Assembly: GCA_947247005.1 (NCBI GenBank)
Contig: OX365945.1
Span: 33,286,551-33,350,550 of the forward strand
Length of the DNA stretch: 64,000 bases
Reading direction: 5' to 3'
From: Spisula solida
Lineage: Eukaryota > Mollusca > Bivalvia > Venerida > Mactridae
Every line of letters starts with the position of its first letter. Within the stretch, counting starts at the first letter, position 1. This document shows, one piece after another, positions 46,339 through 58,045 of this stretch. Below the pieces are notes generated by a model. The model worked only from the letters and a program-made list of their open reading frames with translations, had not been told where the DNA came from and searched no databases. The position numbers and the translations under genes were made by a program.

Positions 46339-46626
46339 CTGCATGTCAGCACGCAAATATATAGACATAATGAAACAATTAAGTACAATAGACGGCACGT
46401 GGTATGTGAAGGATCTATGCCACATACATCCCATGTCATTTAGGTATAATACAAAGGTAAATAGAAGCTAATAATGATCACATTAGTTGACATGCAAATA
46501 GTAACGTGGGGGAGTTGTTTGACAGGATTGTTGAATTGTACACGCATTGCATAAAAGAGTATGAAAGGAACATCAGGGGATGGAAAACAGCACGGTTTCC
46601 ATTACTAGCCAAGGCCTTAGTTGGAT

Positions 46627-46758
46627 CACAGGAACTTGCATTTATAATTTGAAAAAAAATTGAAAAAAAAATTGAAAAAAAATATTTTTTTCACTAGGCC
46701 TACTTTACTACTATATATTTTTCTTTTTTTTTCCAAATTATAAATGCAAGTTCCTGTG
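46627..46758. repeat. Foldback element, 25-bp perfect arms with A/T core
   Basis: Left CACAGGAACTTGCATTTATA and right TATAAATGCAAGTTCCTGTG are exact inverses. Between them is a run of 'attgaaaaaaaa' repeats. Confidence 0.75.
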
Positions 46759-47150
46759 GTTGGATAATATTGTTCCACTCATAAAATAGTTTCGTGTTGT
46801 AAATGTAGGTCAGCGTGAGATAGATTAAATCCAACATACGGCTAAGTAAATCCATAAAATGAAGAATGAAAGTGACATTCATTTAAGGAAATGCATTTAA
46901 AAAACTATCCATTTGATAAATTTGGATTAGTACCTATCTGATTTTGTGCACTTGTCTGAAGATTTAACGTATAAGTGCTCGGTTGTACCTGATCATGCGG
47001 ATAATCTAGGACTTGTATGTTTTCCTTAATAGAATCGTACGCAGTCACAAATTAACTATGATGTGTGCGGAACCATAGTATGGCTTCCGTATTACGAGGG
47101 AGAGTCACATAACGTGATGTTAACATGGCAAGAATGCTATTGTGAGAGCG
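46759..47150. other. Spacer, nothing recognised
   Basis: No exon or repeat copy seen. Confidence 0.35.
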
Positions 47151-47154
47151 TTAT

Positions 47155-47235
47155 ATAGTAGAACCTCGTTATCTCGAGGACCCATCGGGACATATCAACT
47201 GCTTGAGATAAGCCTGGAGCTCGACATATCCGAAG
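47155..47235 (+). mobile_element. Pogo/Tigger-type terminal fragment
   Basis: TAGTAGAACCTCGTTATCTC then 'gaggaccc...gcttgagata' is another pogo/Tigger-like end, distinct in sequence from the one at 27532. No partner end was seen. Confidence 0.5.
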
Positions 47236-47785
47236 TCTATGATGAATTGTTGTTATGACTAAGTGTAACTGTGTTTACAATAAGACTATACGTATTAGAA
47301 ATGGCATGGTTTATTATGATAACCTTTTATATCAATTTCACAATATCATATTATCATAATTATAATTATACTAATGTAACTGTGTGTTACGTGAAACACG
47401 TTTCAAGCATTTCATCATAAATTACTAGAAGCTGTTGCCAGATCTGACTTTAATCTTCAGCACCGTCAAAAGAAATCATGTTTGATCTTGTGCGTTTTTT
47501 ACCAAGTCACATTCTTGGATAGCTGTACCCTGTTCTGCGGATTCGGTTGAGGTTTGCCGTACCTATCCGATTTGTGAGTATTATTTCCTTTCATATGTAC
47601 TGTGCTATCCCTTCTATAACATATATCGGTATTATGTTGTTGTTTTTGTCGTATTTTCTTGCGTACAAATGAGTTGCGGAAATATACGTTCGTATGCTAC
47701 CCCTTTTCCATCTTCATAGAAACAGTTTAAACCATATATAAACTAACACGTCTTTCATTAGCGTTCCTTTAGGAATGGTATTTTT
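47236..47785. other. Intergenic, nothing recognised
   Basis: AT-rich unique sequence. Confidence 0.35.
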
Positions 47786-48149
47786 CCATACGTCGATATT
47801 TGTTTATTTTGCTTTTATTTATCCTCGCCACCGGATAATCCATATGGGCGAGGCCCCCAGAAGAGGCTAGTCACTTTAGTGTTTGGGGGATAGTGCATGA
47901 TACAGAAGATGCTCCAGTTCCAGAAGCATCCCTGGTTCTTTTACGTGCCGATGTAAAGCATCATAAACGGGACCTCGCTTAACGTCTCGTCCGAAAGACT
48001 GTTAGTAAGTTTAGTTATGTTAGGTGGGAAACACTGAAAAGCATTTCACTTTTTGACCGTCTGGAGTAGGGCTCGAACCCACACCCTTCAGATCAGCAGT
48101 CAGTAGCCCTTACCACTAGACCACTAGTCCACCTCCCATACGTCGATAT
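47786..48149 (-). repeat. tRNA-derived SINE with perfect 14-bp target duplication
   Basis: CCATACGTCGATAT occurs at 47786-47799 and 48136-48149, immediately around the element. On the minus strand the body starts with a tRNA-like head: 'gtggactagtggtctagtgg' as box A, GGTTCGAGCCC as box B. It continues with a central domain containing 'ctttcggacgagacgttaa', 'gaggtcccgt' and 'gcacgtaaaagaacc', and ends in an A-rich tail. That central domain is a deeply conserved SINE domain of invertebrates (Nin- or Meta-type; I cannot decide which from memory). The exact duplication points to LINE-driven insertion that is fairly recent. Confidence 0.9.
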
Positions 48150-49840
48150 ATATCATTATGACCATATATACTTTTATTGCGCTAATTGTTGACATACTGA
48201 ACTGGTAATTGAGTTCGTTTTAATTTATACCGGCAATTGGAAACTGAATTACGAACTGAGATATTAGCGTGGCCTGTGTGTCTTCCGAAATGGCTTACTC
48301 TAAACAGTCAGCAACATTTGAATACGTATGAATACAATTATGTAGACGGCTCAATCCATAACTGTAAAGTCAAGGTTTTTAATTGTAAACGAAAGTTCAA
48401 ATGAACTGTAAAAACAGATGTTACTGTGCAATACACCATAAAGCTCTAATTCAGCGAGTCGCTCCTTCAAAGAGCATTCAATGTTTATAAAACATGCATG
48501 TTGATAGATTGTTCCACTATTGATGACCACGTATCTTATTTCCACTAAATCGTAGAATTATCGTGTGCAAAAAAGCATCCAGAAATTTACTTCATTTAAT
48601 AAATATATATTCTATAGTGATACTGACTTATACAATATCTATAGTCTGATTCCCGACGAACTTAGAATATCGTAATACTGATGTAGTAATGTCTAAGTCA
48701 CAAAAATCGTACGCTGACCGTACAGTTTTAAAAATCGCACTGGCGCACCAATTTATGCATCCTTACGCTCTCTGTATAATTGTAGCGTCTGATCAAAGGC
48801 CGTACATCATGGTTCCGAGCGATCTATGGAGAATAAACTCATAGTTAACGCCGCTGACAAGTGGTGAGGAGCTCGAGAGTCGCCCGGTCGTTCACTCGTA
48901 ATGTGTTAATGCTATGTACGCCTCTCGCACTTCATGAGTTCGGCGTCCGCATAGGGTCCGTATGACAAGTCTAAATCAAGGTATGGATGTCTAAATTGTT
49001 ACTCGTAAGATATTCAGGAAAACTATGGCTTTCGTAATCTCATGCGAGATCGGTTGGGAGACACTGAGTTGTAAATCCATCGACGACACTTGAAACTCCA
49101 ATTCTTAGATAGCATCAATTGCATGGATACTTACACACGTATCAGCAATATTCAGCTCCCCTGGTGCAATCAGTTAAAATTCAATTAAGATTGCCTTATA
49201 GATACGCTTCATATACATGCACTAATCGTAGCATTTCATAAATATTCTAAACTTTTATTTGATCTAGAGTTTACCTATTCATGTTACTTCAACGTCAATA
49301 ATTGTGTTGAATATAACCATATAACTGTTGCAAAATGGCCATATAATTTTATGTACGTTCAGTTTATCGTATTATGAAACTCTATACAGATATTCTACGC
49401 GATTAACATTTAACGGGTCTCGTGTTGCCAACGTAATTGTCTGACGTGATCCATTCTAATTGTCTAGATTCAAATTTAAAGAAATTATTCCACAATTCAT
49501 TGTACGATTGGCATCAAACCACTTTGTCACAGAACAATATATTTATGATTCGTACCCCTATGGTTTCTGGATGAGAGAAGATATCCTCACGGGAATAGTC
49601 TATTAATGATGTTGAAGACAATCGTTCACTACAAATTACTGAATGATGGTAAAGTCTGTGAAAGACTCTAGAGGGCGGAATTCTTAATTAAATTATCGAT
49701 AAATTAATCATTCTACTCGCCAAGGTTAAAACACACGAGAAAATAGGTGAAATGACAGACTATCTAATAGAGATAAACGATGTAATATTAAGAACGACGT
49801 TGTAATTGTTAAATAGATTATAAGGACGCTGTGACTTGCA
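48150..49840. other. Intergenic, nothing firm
   Basis: Contains a GC-richer patch at 48830-48970 with no recognised gene or RNA. Frames at 48351 (minus) and elsewhere have no support. Confidence 0.35.
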
Positions 49841-49844
49841 TAGA

Positions 49845-49960
49845 GCTCGTTGTGTACATGGTAACTGTGGTTTGTCTTGTTTGTGATTTTTTGTGCCTTC
49901 AATACTCTGTTATTCTTTTCGAGTGGTGCATTCCCTGTCCAGTTTGTTATTACAGTACCC
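49845..49960 (-). repeat. Diverged R5 copy, inverted
   Basis: On the minus strand 'ggacagggaatgcaccactc' aligns with the R5 start 'agacagggaaggcagcactc', followed by similar 'aaggcaca' and 'caaa' words. It underlies the 92-codon minus frame at 49726-50004. Confidence 0.4.
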
Positions 49961-50111
49961 TTCAATGATATCTGAACAATGTTAAAATTTGAAATAAATA
50001 CCATACCTACTAATTGCTAAAGAAATATACTTTAAAACTTCAAAACTGACATGTGTTATTATGAAACTGTATGTCACAAGATTCATCATGGCATAAATCG
50101 TAGGCACATGG

Positions 50112-50347
50112 GTACTGTTTTATCAAAGCACTTACAGAAATCTTAAAGTTACGCTCAAATTTAAATTCTTTTTTATTCTTTAACAGCTACAATGTGGGAT
50201 ATATAGAGTTGCGATACAAAAAATGATTCAGTTAATCAACTTCTACAGGTCGTATCTGTACTGATTTTACAGTTGTTAAAGAATTATAAAGAATTTAAAT
50301 TTGAACGTAATTTTACGATTTCCGAATTTGCTTTGATAAAACAGTAC
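50112..50347. mobile_element. MITE-5 copy b, nested, CATGG target duplication
   Basis: Ends GTACTGTTTTATCAAAGCAC and inverse. CATGG occurs at 50107-50111 and 50348-50352, and taking the element out restores the P6 sequence acatggtttcaaa as found at 44390. Confidence 0.8.
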
Positions 50348-50544
50348 CATGGTTTCAAAATATCTGAGTGTACCCAATATAGAGAGAAGGTAAGGCAGCG
50401 GCCATGTTTAGCCGCAACGGATATGACGTTACGAAAGCTGGTACCAAGTTTTTCTACAGTTGTCACAGCAAACACGGATGCAGTTCCTGTGACGTCATAT
50501 CCGTTGCGGCTAAACATGACCGCTGTCCAATCTTTTCTCTATAT

Positions 50545-51120
50545 CCTTTCCGCTACCACGATTTTTTGGAGGGTTATGAGAAATTCATATGGTCCCTATA
50601 CCCCGTCCCTGAGACACTGTTGACTTGCAGCACTGATAAAAACTCGATACATCCGGATGCTACACACCTGTCTCAAACCGAAAGTAGTAAATATTGTAAA
50701 CATTTCGACTAAAGGTCATCGGAAATGACGATGTGACGGTGACCCTTGCGCGAAAAACTTCTTTTTTTTTTTGCTTGACAGGCCTACTTTTTGGCCCCTT
50801 TAGGGCATTGGTCCTGACCCTTTTGTCTAGCCTTATATTCCTGCTATAGAAAAATAAAAACTTTTCGGCGCTAAATGTTAATGCAATTCCACAGGGAATC
50901 GTACCGCAATGGCGAGTAGGACCAGTAATTTCAGTTTTGTAAAATCTACGTTCAAAGCCCTATTTAAAGGGGTCTAGCGGGCCCAAAAACCCGTAATATC
51001 CTGTAGTCTGGGATGCATGACAGCAAAACTCCCGAATTTGGGCATTTAGGTCGAAAACTACGGAAGGCCGAAATGGCCATCCCGGCGAGTCTGCATTAGT
51101 ACGCTATGGTAGCGGAAAGG
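50545..51120. mobile_element. 576-bp TIR element nested in P6, ATAT target duplication
   Basis: Perfect 14-bp inverse ends CCTTTCCGCTACCA and TGGTAGCGGAAAGG are flanked by ATAT at 50541-50544 and 51121-51124. Removing it rejoins P6. The interior is non-coding, with T-rich and 'ggcccctttagggc' words. Confidence 0.8.
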
Positions 51121-51290
51121 ATATAGAGTACACTCAGATAATTTGAAAGCATGCGTCAATGGGATAAACATAACCAATTACAATGTACGTTGAAAACATG
51201 ACTAATAAAGTTTGAGCAATTTTGCTCTTAAACATACGAACTAGCATATTATGGGTGGAGCCTGTTAAGGGCCCTACAGAAAATAGGAAT

Positions 51291-52016
51291 TTCAAACAAC
51301 TTGAATTAACGTAACACTTTTATGAGTAAGCGCGTATACGGGAACGAAATAAATACATACACTCCGTAACTGTAACAACTAACATACTCATTTGAGTGAA
51401 CATTTTGCCGTTTATCTTCTGTAAAGATACATGTATTTCTTGTTCCACCGTCAAGTTCTACACTACTCGAACTTTCATAAGGGTCAAGAAATCAATAGTG
51501 GTACCCGTCTTACGTTACACGGAACAAACTGATTAAGAAAACGTTGTGCAAATATTAAGATATACATGTATTCTAATTTGCTGCTAAATTTAGAAAAATG
51601 CATGCGTTGCATTTGGTATATGTTGACATAATGGTGTATTTTTCCGGTAACTGGTAAGCATGGACCAAAGTGGCAAGAATAACATGGAAATTCGTGTCCC
51701 TTTCTATTATCATATTGAGTAAGACCCAAAATGCCAAACAACAAACCGCGTTCTTTAACCACAGATGCTTGAATGCAGCACACACATTTTGTGAGGTTGG
51801 GCTTATCAGCACATAGACATCAAAATTTGAAACAATCTTTATTCGCTTACAATATTGCAGTGATAACATTGTTTCAGAAAATTTCAGTCCATCCTATTCC
51901 GTATGCGAAAAAGTCACAAGGAAAATTGGCCGACCCTTATCAACATTTTAGTAGAATACTCGTATATCCTGTGTATCTTCTGATGAATTTTGTTGTCGGA
52001 TATGGGATTTATAAAT
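51291..52016. other. Intergenic; overlapping minus-strand frames of unknown meaning
   Basis: Two overlapping minus frames (51484-51783, 99 codons; 51573-51869, 98 codons) are cysteine-containing. They show no recognisable domain, signal peptide or good splice pairs. Confidence 0.3.
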
Positions 52017-52626
52017 GAGCCAGTATCCAGGAAAACCTGCTATAATGACATTATGTAATTACTACATGTAACAAGGTTTTAAAAAAGCTTTAAAATAAGA
52101 AAAATGACATATCCATAGATTAAAGTTTAAGTGATTTATCCATATATTATTATATCTTATCTTTAAAATTTCTTATGAATTATGTCGAAATCACTTACTT
52201 CGTTGCTATGGTGACCAATTTCAGAAAAGTACTCTGATTGAGAAAAACGAGGAGTTAGTTGTTTAAAACAGTAGTAGCCTTTCTCTAAATGTGAACATTT
52301 GCAATTTGGATATATATTTTATTAACTTAAAACACTATTCTATAATGTGATATCAATTTGAACAGTTTATGTCAAGAAATGATCAAATGCTGTATTTATC
52401 AAGTACTTTTTACAACGACGTCGAATAACTTTTGAATGGCGTTTGTGACGTCACACAAAAAGGCTCTGAATAGGGCCTTTACAAAACAGCTGTAACTTCC
52501 TTAAAAATCAAGATATTAACAAAATTTCTTTTGCATTTTGCTTCACTAAGATTACTCTTTTAAATAATAAAAAATCTCAAAATCAAATATTTTGTCAAAA
52601 TAGCAGGTTTTCCTGGAGACAGGCTC
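52017..52626. mobile_element. 610-bp TIR element ('GAGCCAGTATCCAGGAAAAC')
   Basis: The left end GAGCCAGTATCCAGGAAAAC is the near inverse of the right end 'gttttcctggagacaggctc'. AAAT is present on both sides. The interior is AT-rich and without a transposase. Confidence 0.75.
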
Positions 52627-52884
52627 AAATATATTTGTCAAGCAACTAAAAGACATCACTAAATGGTATGCGTTCGCGACAGCGACAGAGAGATTGAAAT
52701 CATCGTAAATTCAAAAAACTTTTTTTTAAAAATACTTTTTATTTATTTTCTATACTGGAAATTGACTTCCAAGCAGTTGCTATATTATAAATAGGGGTAA
52801 GGGTACTGTTGTAGGTTACCAGAAAAGCAATATTATTTTGTTTGGCCTTGGTTATTAATGCCATGAATGAAAATACTTCAAAAG
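52627..52884. other. Spacer, nothing recognised
   Basis: AT-rich unique sequence. Confidence 0.35.
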
Positions 52885-53200
52885 TGTCACGAAGTGCTCA
52901 AGGTGAGCTAAATTGTGATCGCCCTTTTGTCCGTCTTCTGACAACAATACGTGTCTTTATAATATCTAGGTCAAGTTCTCAACTGGGTCATTTTGGGTCA
53001 AAAACAAGGTCATCAGGTCACATCGAAGAAAAACCGTGTTAACACTCTCGATGCCATATTGTTGGCGTAATCTTAATGAAACCTAAGCATAATGTGTGTA
53101 TCTGTAAATGCTAGGTCAAGTTCCCAACTGGGTCGTCTGGGGTCAAAAAGTAGGTCACGAGGCTATATCAAGAAAATCCTATATTGGGTAAAATATTTAG
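52885..53200 (+). repeat. 'AGCTCACC...GGTGAGCT'-type dispersed repeat, copy b
   Basis: It starts 'acgaagtgctcaaggtgagc' and contains two copies of 'ctaggtcaagttc.caactgg' about 145 bp apart (52965 and 53111), each followed by 'ggtcaaaaa' and 'aggtca'. Same family as 20393-20740. Confidence 0.6.
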
Positions 53201-53696
53201 GTCATAATATTTAAGAAATTACTGATTCTGTCCCAACTGCATGTCTTCAGGTGAGCGCTATCGGGCCAATGACCGTCTTGTTTGTCAAGTGTGCAAATTG
53301 CATGGGCACATTTGATAATGAAGTGTTGTGGGCATCGTGACTTCTCATAACGCGAGCGATGTGCGCAGTTCACACCATCCTGCACATCGTGAAATCAGCT
53401 GCTGTTACAGAGCGGTAACGACAAGCCTGTCAACTGAGTCAGTGGTAATATGTTATTAAAGTAACACTGCTTGAACAGCAGTAACACTGCAGTGTGTTGA
53501 TCCCTCTGGCCGTAATATAGCACGAAAATTTTGACTTGATTCTGACCTTTGTGCATGGATTTATTACAAGGTTCTTGCGTTGAATTTATAAATTTCTGCG
53601 AGCAAATCGTGCAATATCGGTTCTTTAGATTTATTTTGGTATTACTCCTCGAGTGTCTTCGTGATGTTTCCCGCTAATGAAAACATATAACATTAA
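53201..53696. other. Spacer, nothing recognised
   Basis: No exon or repeat copy seen. Confidence 0.35.
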
Positions 53697-55258
53697 GGCA
53701 TATAAAATAAGGAGGTAACCATTACAGTCTGTCATCAGAAAGTTACCATAGAAATCTTTCATAGGAAATAAGGACGCTACCCGGTTAACGTATGTCACAT
53801 ATAAAATAAGGACGCTACTATTGAAGTTTGTCATATTAAATAAGGACGCTACCATTGAGAGGTATGTCATATAAAATAAGGAAGTTACCATTGAGGTATG
53901 TCATATAAAATAAGGAAGTCATCATTGAGGTATGTCATATAAAATAAGGCAGTTACCATTGAGGTATGTCATATAAAATATGGACGCTACCATTGAGACA
54001 TGTTATATAAAATAAGGAAGTTACCATTGAGGTATGTCATATAAAATAAGGACGCTAATATTGAGACATGTCATATAAAATAAGGAAGTTACCATTGAGG
54101 TATGTCATATAAAATAAGGACGCTACCATTGAGACATGTTATATAAAATAAGGAAGTCACCATTGAGGTATGTCATATAAAATAAGGACGCTACCATTGA
54201 GACATGTTATATTAAATAAGGAAGTTACCATTGAGGTATGTCATATAAAATAAGGACGCTAATATTGAGACATGTCATATAAAATAAGGAAGTTACCATT
54301 GAGGTATGTCATATAAAATAAGGACGCTACCATTGAGACATGTTATATAAAATAAGGAAGTTACCATTGAGGTATGTCATATAAAATAAGGACGCTAATA
54401 TTGAGACATGTCATATAAAATAAGGAAGTTACCATTGAGGTATGTCATATAAAATAAGGACGCTACCATTGAGACATGTTATATAAAATAAGGAAGTCAC
54501 CATTGAGGTATGTCATATAAAATAAGGACGCTACCATTGAGACATGTTATATAAAATAAGGAAGTTACCATTGAGGTATGTCATATAAAATAAGGACGCT
54601 AATATTGAGACATGTCATATAAAATAAGGAAGTTACCATTGAGGTATGTCATATAAAATAAGGACGCTACCATTGAGACATGTTATATAAAATAAGGAAG
54701 TTACCATTGAGGTATGTCATATAAAATAAGGACGCTACCATTGAGACATGTTGTATAAAATAAGGAAGTTACCATTGAGGTATGTCATATAAAATAAGGA
54801 CGCTACCATTGAGACATGTTATATAAAATAAGGAAGTTACCATTGAGGTATGTCATATAAAATAAGGACGCTAATATTGAGACATGTCATATAAAATAAG
54901 GAAGTTACCATTGAGGTATGTCATATAAAATAAGGACGCTACCATTGAGACATGTTATATAAAATAAGGAAGTCACCATTGAGGTATGTCATATAAAATA
55001 AGGACGCTACCATTGAGACATGTTATATAAAATAAGGAAGTTACCATTGAGGTATGTCATATAAAATAAGGACGCTACCATTGAGACATGTTATATAAAA
55101 TAAGGAAGTTACCATTGAGGTATGTCATATAAAATAAGGACGCTAATATTGAGACATGTCATATAAAATAAGGAAGTTACCATTGAGGTATGTCATATAA
55201 AATAAGGACGCTACCATTGAGACATTTTATATAAAATAAGGAAGTCACCATTGAAACA
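53697..55258. repeat. Minisatellite D: 34-bp unit, dimeric (68 bp), with 340-bp higher order
   Basis: Two alternating 34-bp units: 'agttaccattgaggtatgtc' and 'cgctaccattgagacatgtt', each followed by 'atataaaataagga'. Variant units 'cgctaatatt' start at 54053, 54257, 54393, 54597, 54869 and 55141. The spacings 204, 136 and 204 give a 340-bp (10-unit) period, then 272 and 272 (8 units). The variant 'gaagtcacc' recurs at about 54156 and 54496, again 340 bp apart. Edges are more diverged than the centre. Non-coding. Confidence 0.95.
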
Positions 55259-55480
55259 TGTTTTATAAATAACATTATGATACGTCTATATGATTATCTA
55301 GATGATTAGTCCCCGTTAATTTATTTAAGTTATAGCTCTTGTACTGCAACAAGCAAGAAGCCATATGTTCAATTATTGCTAACTTTATATGTATATTCAT
55401 TAATGAAATGAATATCAAAATTCATTTACATGTATATCTAATTAGATTTACTCTGTTCATGAACCGCATATTGATATTAG

Positions 55481-55570
55481 GGGAGCGTTTCGCGTACAGC
55501 ATGCAACATACTGACATTAAGGGGTCGTTTCGCGTACAGCATGCAACATACTGGCATTAAGGGAGCGTTA
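55481..55570. repeat. 40-bp tandem duplication
   Basis: 'cgtttcgcgtacagcatgca' starts at 55486 and again at 55526; a third partial unit follows. Confidence 0.85.
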
Positions 55571-55602
55571 GATATACAAGTATAGCCATACACATATACA
55601 TG

Positions 55603-55750
55603 TAGTTCGCCGGAGATAACACTAACCTTTGTTTACACATAAAAATGAAAATTAAATACATTTTCGATATTCATTTTGTTCAATTTTGTGCATATACACT
55701 TTTTGCTTTGTTTGTTTATTGACAAGGCTAGAGTTATCCCCGGCGAACTA
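55603..55750. mobile_element. 148-bp MITE ('TAGTTCGCCGGAGATAAC')
   Basis: The left end TAGTTCGCCGGAGATAAC is mirrored by GTTATCCCCGGCGAACTA with one difference. The interior is AT-rich. Confidence 0.8.
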
Positions 55751-56160
55751 TATGTCATCATATCAGGAGGAAAACACTTAATTCGTAATGTAGGTATGAA
55801 AGTGTGTTTCGTGGACGTAATATCTTAATCATATTAGGAGATTGCTAGAACATTATCAGAACGCTTACAATAAAGACGAATCTACGAGACGTTACATACT
55901 TGTTGTGTCGTGTGCAGTTCTTTGTATTCAGTTAATGTGTTTGTAAGTGGAGAACTTAATGCTAACGTCTGCTAAACACCATTTGAGAACAATAATTATG
56001 TTGGGAATTTCAGGCCTACTTATTTATCACAGTTTCTTGGCGCGTTTACCACAAAACACAACAGCTTCCATTAAGCATTAATTAAGGATATTTGAGAGTA
56101 TTGGTGGTCGACTTCACCGGAGGTTGAATACATCCTATCACATGTTTTGTCCATTGGCAT
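55751..56160. other. Spacer, nothing recognised
   Basis: Unique AT-rich sequence. Confidence 0.35.
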
Positions 56161-56236
56161 TTCAGTACCCGGGTTGATCAGTGACTAGCTAAGGGCAAAT
56201 CATTAATTTACGGCGCTTTGAAACCAAATGCTTATG
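56161..56236 (+). mobile_element. One-armed copy of the tRNA-splitting foldback
   Basis: 'cagtacccgggttgatcagt' to 'ttacggcg' and 'gaaaccaaatgcttatg' match the right arm of 2801-2950. The left arm is absent. Confidence 0.7.
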
Positions 56237-56478
56237 GTTGTGTCTTATGGGTAGGTTGATGAAGTGCTATTTTACTGGCAAGAAATGTGATGATTTTCTT
56301 ATCACCACAAGGAATGAATCCTCCTTAAGTAATCACCAAAGGAGTAGTTCAATTTGTATAGGGTTTTAGCAATTGATGAAGACGGTCTGTTTACTTATCG
56401 TTTACCCATTTGTCCCTTTTACGTAGTCTCCCGTTTGTACAAAAACAAGATTAAACAAACGTTAATACTCCCTCTACC

Positions 56479-56633
56479 CTGCCCTGCGTTCAAGGAAAAA
56501 TAACGTGACGCACGTTTCGTACCTGGTACGTACCAGGTACGAAACGTTTCGTTCCGTTTGCGTACCAGGTACGAAACGTTTTGTACCTGGTACGAAACGT
56601 GCGTCACGTGATTTTTCCTTGAACGCAGGGCTG
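56479..56633. mobile_element. MITE-3 copy c, reduced to a compact palindrome
   Basis: Ends CTGCCCTGCGTTCAAGGAAA and inverse are complete, but the normal ~300-bp interior is replaced by four GTACCTGGTAC/GTACCAGGTAC units. The whole 155 bp is therefore close to perfectly self-complementary. The minus-strand 62-codon frame is incidental. Confidence 0.8.
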
Positions 56634-56727
56634 GTAGATTGATTATGGTATCTGCCTTACTAGCGAGAGGTCTGCTCGGATATGGCCAGTGGGTGAGCTA
56701 TGCAACACGTATCTATGTTAAATAAGG

Positions 56728-56967
56728 GTACTGAATTATCAAAGGACTTGCGGAAATATTTTAAGTACCTTCAAACTTAAATTATTTATATCTCTTTTTA
56801 AACACCTACAAATTGTGGTGAAATGTTTATCAATATCGATTATTAGTCCGTCAAGAACCTCCTACAAAGAATATCCTTCGACGATATGCAGATTTTCAAA
56901 GAATAATGAAGAATATTAATTTGAACATGACATTACGATTTCCGTAAGTGCTTTGATAAAACAGTGC
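56728..56967. mobile_element. MITE-5 copy c
   Basis: The left end is degenerate (gtactgaattatcaaaggac). The right end is good: TCCGTAAGTGCTTTGATAAA then acagtgc. Length and interior agree with the copies at 30813 and 50112. Confidence 0.7.
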
Positions 56968-57490
56968 CCGTGTACCTACAGGGGCCTGCAATGATATCTT
57001 AAAGTTACCTTTACATTTAAAATATGGTTATCTTTAACATCTCCAGATTTGGAACATTGTTTGTATGAGTACATTAACCGAAACATTAATGATATTACAC
57101 ACACCTTCATCACCACATGCACAACTAGTTAAAAGAATGGTAAAGGGTGCTGTGCGTAATATTTTGATAAAACATCATATCCAGTATGAAAACTATAGTC
57201 CAGTCAGGGTAACAGTCGAGCGAAGCAGCGGTCAAGTGCAGTATTGCGATTGAAAACCAATTTTAAAGGCTAACATAGGCAGCTGTAATTTCAATGCTAA
57301 ACTAAAATGCTATATTCGCTCTACCTTTTCAATCAATGGTTGTAATATTTTGTGTACACATAAACGGCAACGTCACTCTCACAATATCCTAACTGGACTA
57401 TATATAAGTCTGATAACAAATGTTCTGGGGTAGCATGTGTATCATAAACAATTAATGATTAGAGGATGACATAATAAATAGTATGTTACT
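56968..57490. other. Spacer, nothing recognised
   Basis: A 62-codon plus-strand frame (57065-57253) has no support. Confidence 0.35.
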
Positions 57491-57492
57491 TG

Positions 57493-57633
57493 AGAGACAA
57501 ACACCACAAAATATATATAGCGCATCAACTCTCGTATTTGAACACAAGTGAAGAATATGTTAGAGACAAACACTCCCAAAATATATATAGCGCATCAACT
57601 CTCGTATTTGAACACAAGTGAAGAATATGTTAG
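57493..57633. repeat. 70-bp tandem duplication
   Basis: 'atatatatagcgcatcaact' starts at 57511 and 57581 and the flanks repeat with it. The two copies are nearly identical. Confidence 0.85.
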
Positions 57634-57884
57634 TAAGATTAATCAAGATACTTTTTTTGGCGAAAAGAAGGAAGAAAAAGGAACTAGCTAACGTTGAAAA
57701 ATTGCTCAGAACATGTTAACATGCCATGTAAGTGAGTTAAAAATGTGCTGCTAGTCTTGGTAAAATATTGAATAGAACAATCTTCACGTAACTTCCATAT
57801 TGACAGATGTATGAACAAACACCAAATATATAACCGTTAAAGATGTAACCTTTAAATGCTTATATCTATAACACTCTACAACCG

Positions 57885-58045
57885 TTCGTATTATGGAAGC
57901 ATGCATTAAATTAAAATGATTGTACATAATGTATTATTTTTACTCCGAAACTTTTAGTTTCTGTCTCAGGTACAGCCTTGCTTTTAAATTAAATATGATT
58001 ATACATAATGTATTAATTTTACTCCGATACGTTTAGTTTCGGTCT
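57885..58045. repeat. Diverged direct repeat, ~85-95 bp
   Basis: 'tacataatgtattatttttactccgaaac' and 'tacataatgtattaattttactccgatac' (in pieces), each followed by 'ttagtttc', repeat in tandem. Confidence 0.65.

Larger units (their letters stand above)
50056..51290. mobile_element. Palindromic element P6 copy b, carrying two nested insertions
   Basis: The left end (ggcacatg) is cut by MITE-5 at 50112. The central palindrome 'ggcagcggccatgtttagcc'/'ggctaaacatgaccgctg' lies at 50395-50525. The right part is cut by a 576-bp element at 50545 and resumes at 51121 with 'agagtacactcagataattt' and the tail 'aaaacatgactaataaagtt'. Frames of 77-116 codons here are by-products of the palindrome. Confidence 0.75.

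Noticed and set aside
48830..48980. GC-richer patch as a possible structural RNA
   Set aside because: No pairing pattern or resemblance to 5S, snRNA or tRNA was seen.
50273..50712. 116- and 102-codon frames
   Set aside because: They run across the P6 palindrome and nested element borders; the palindrome gives matching frames on the other strand.
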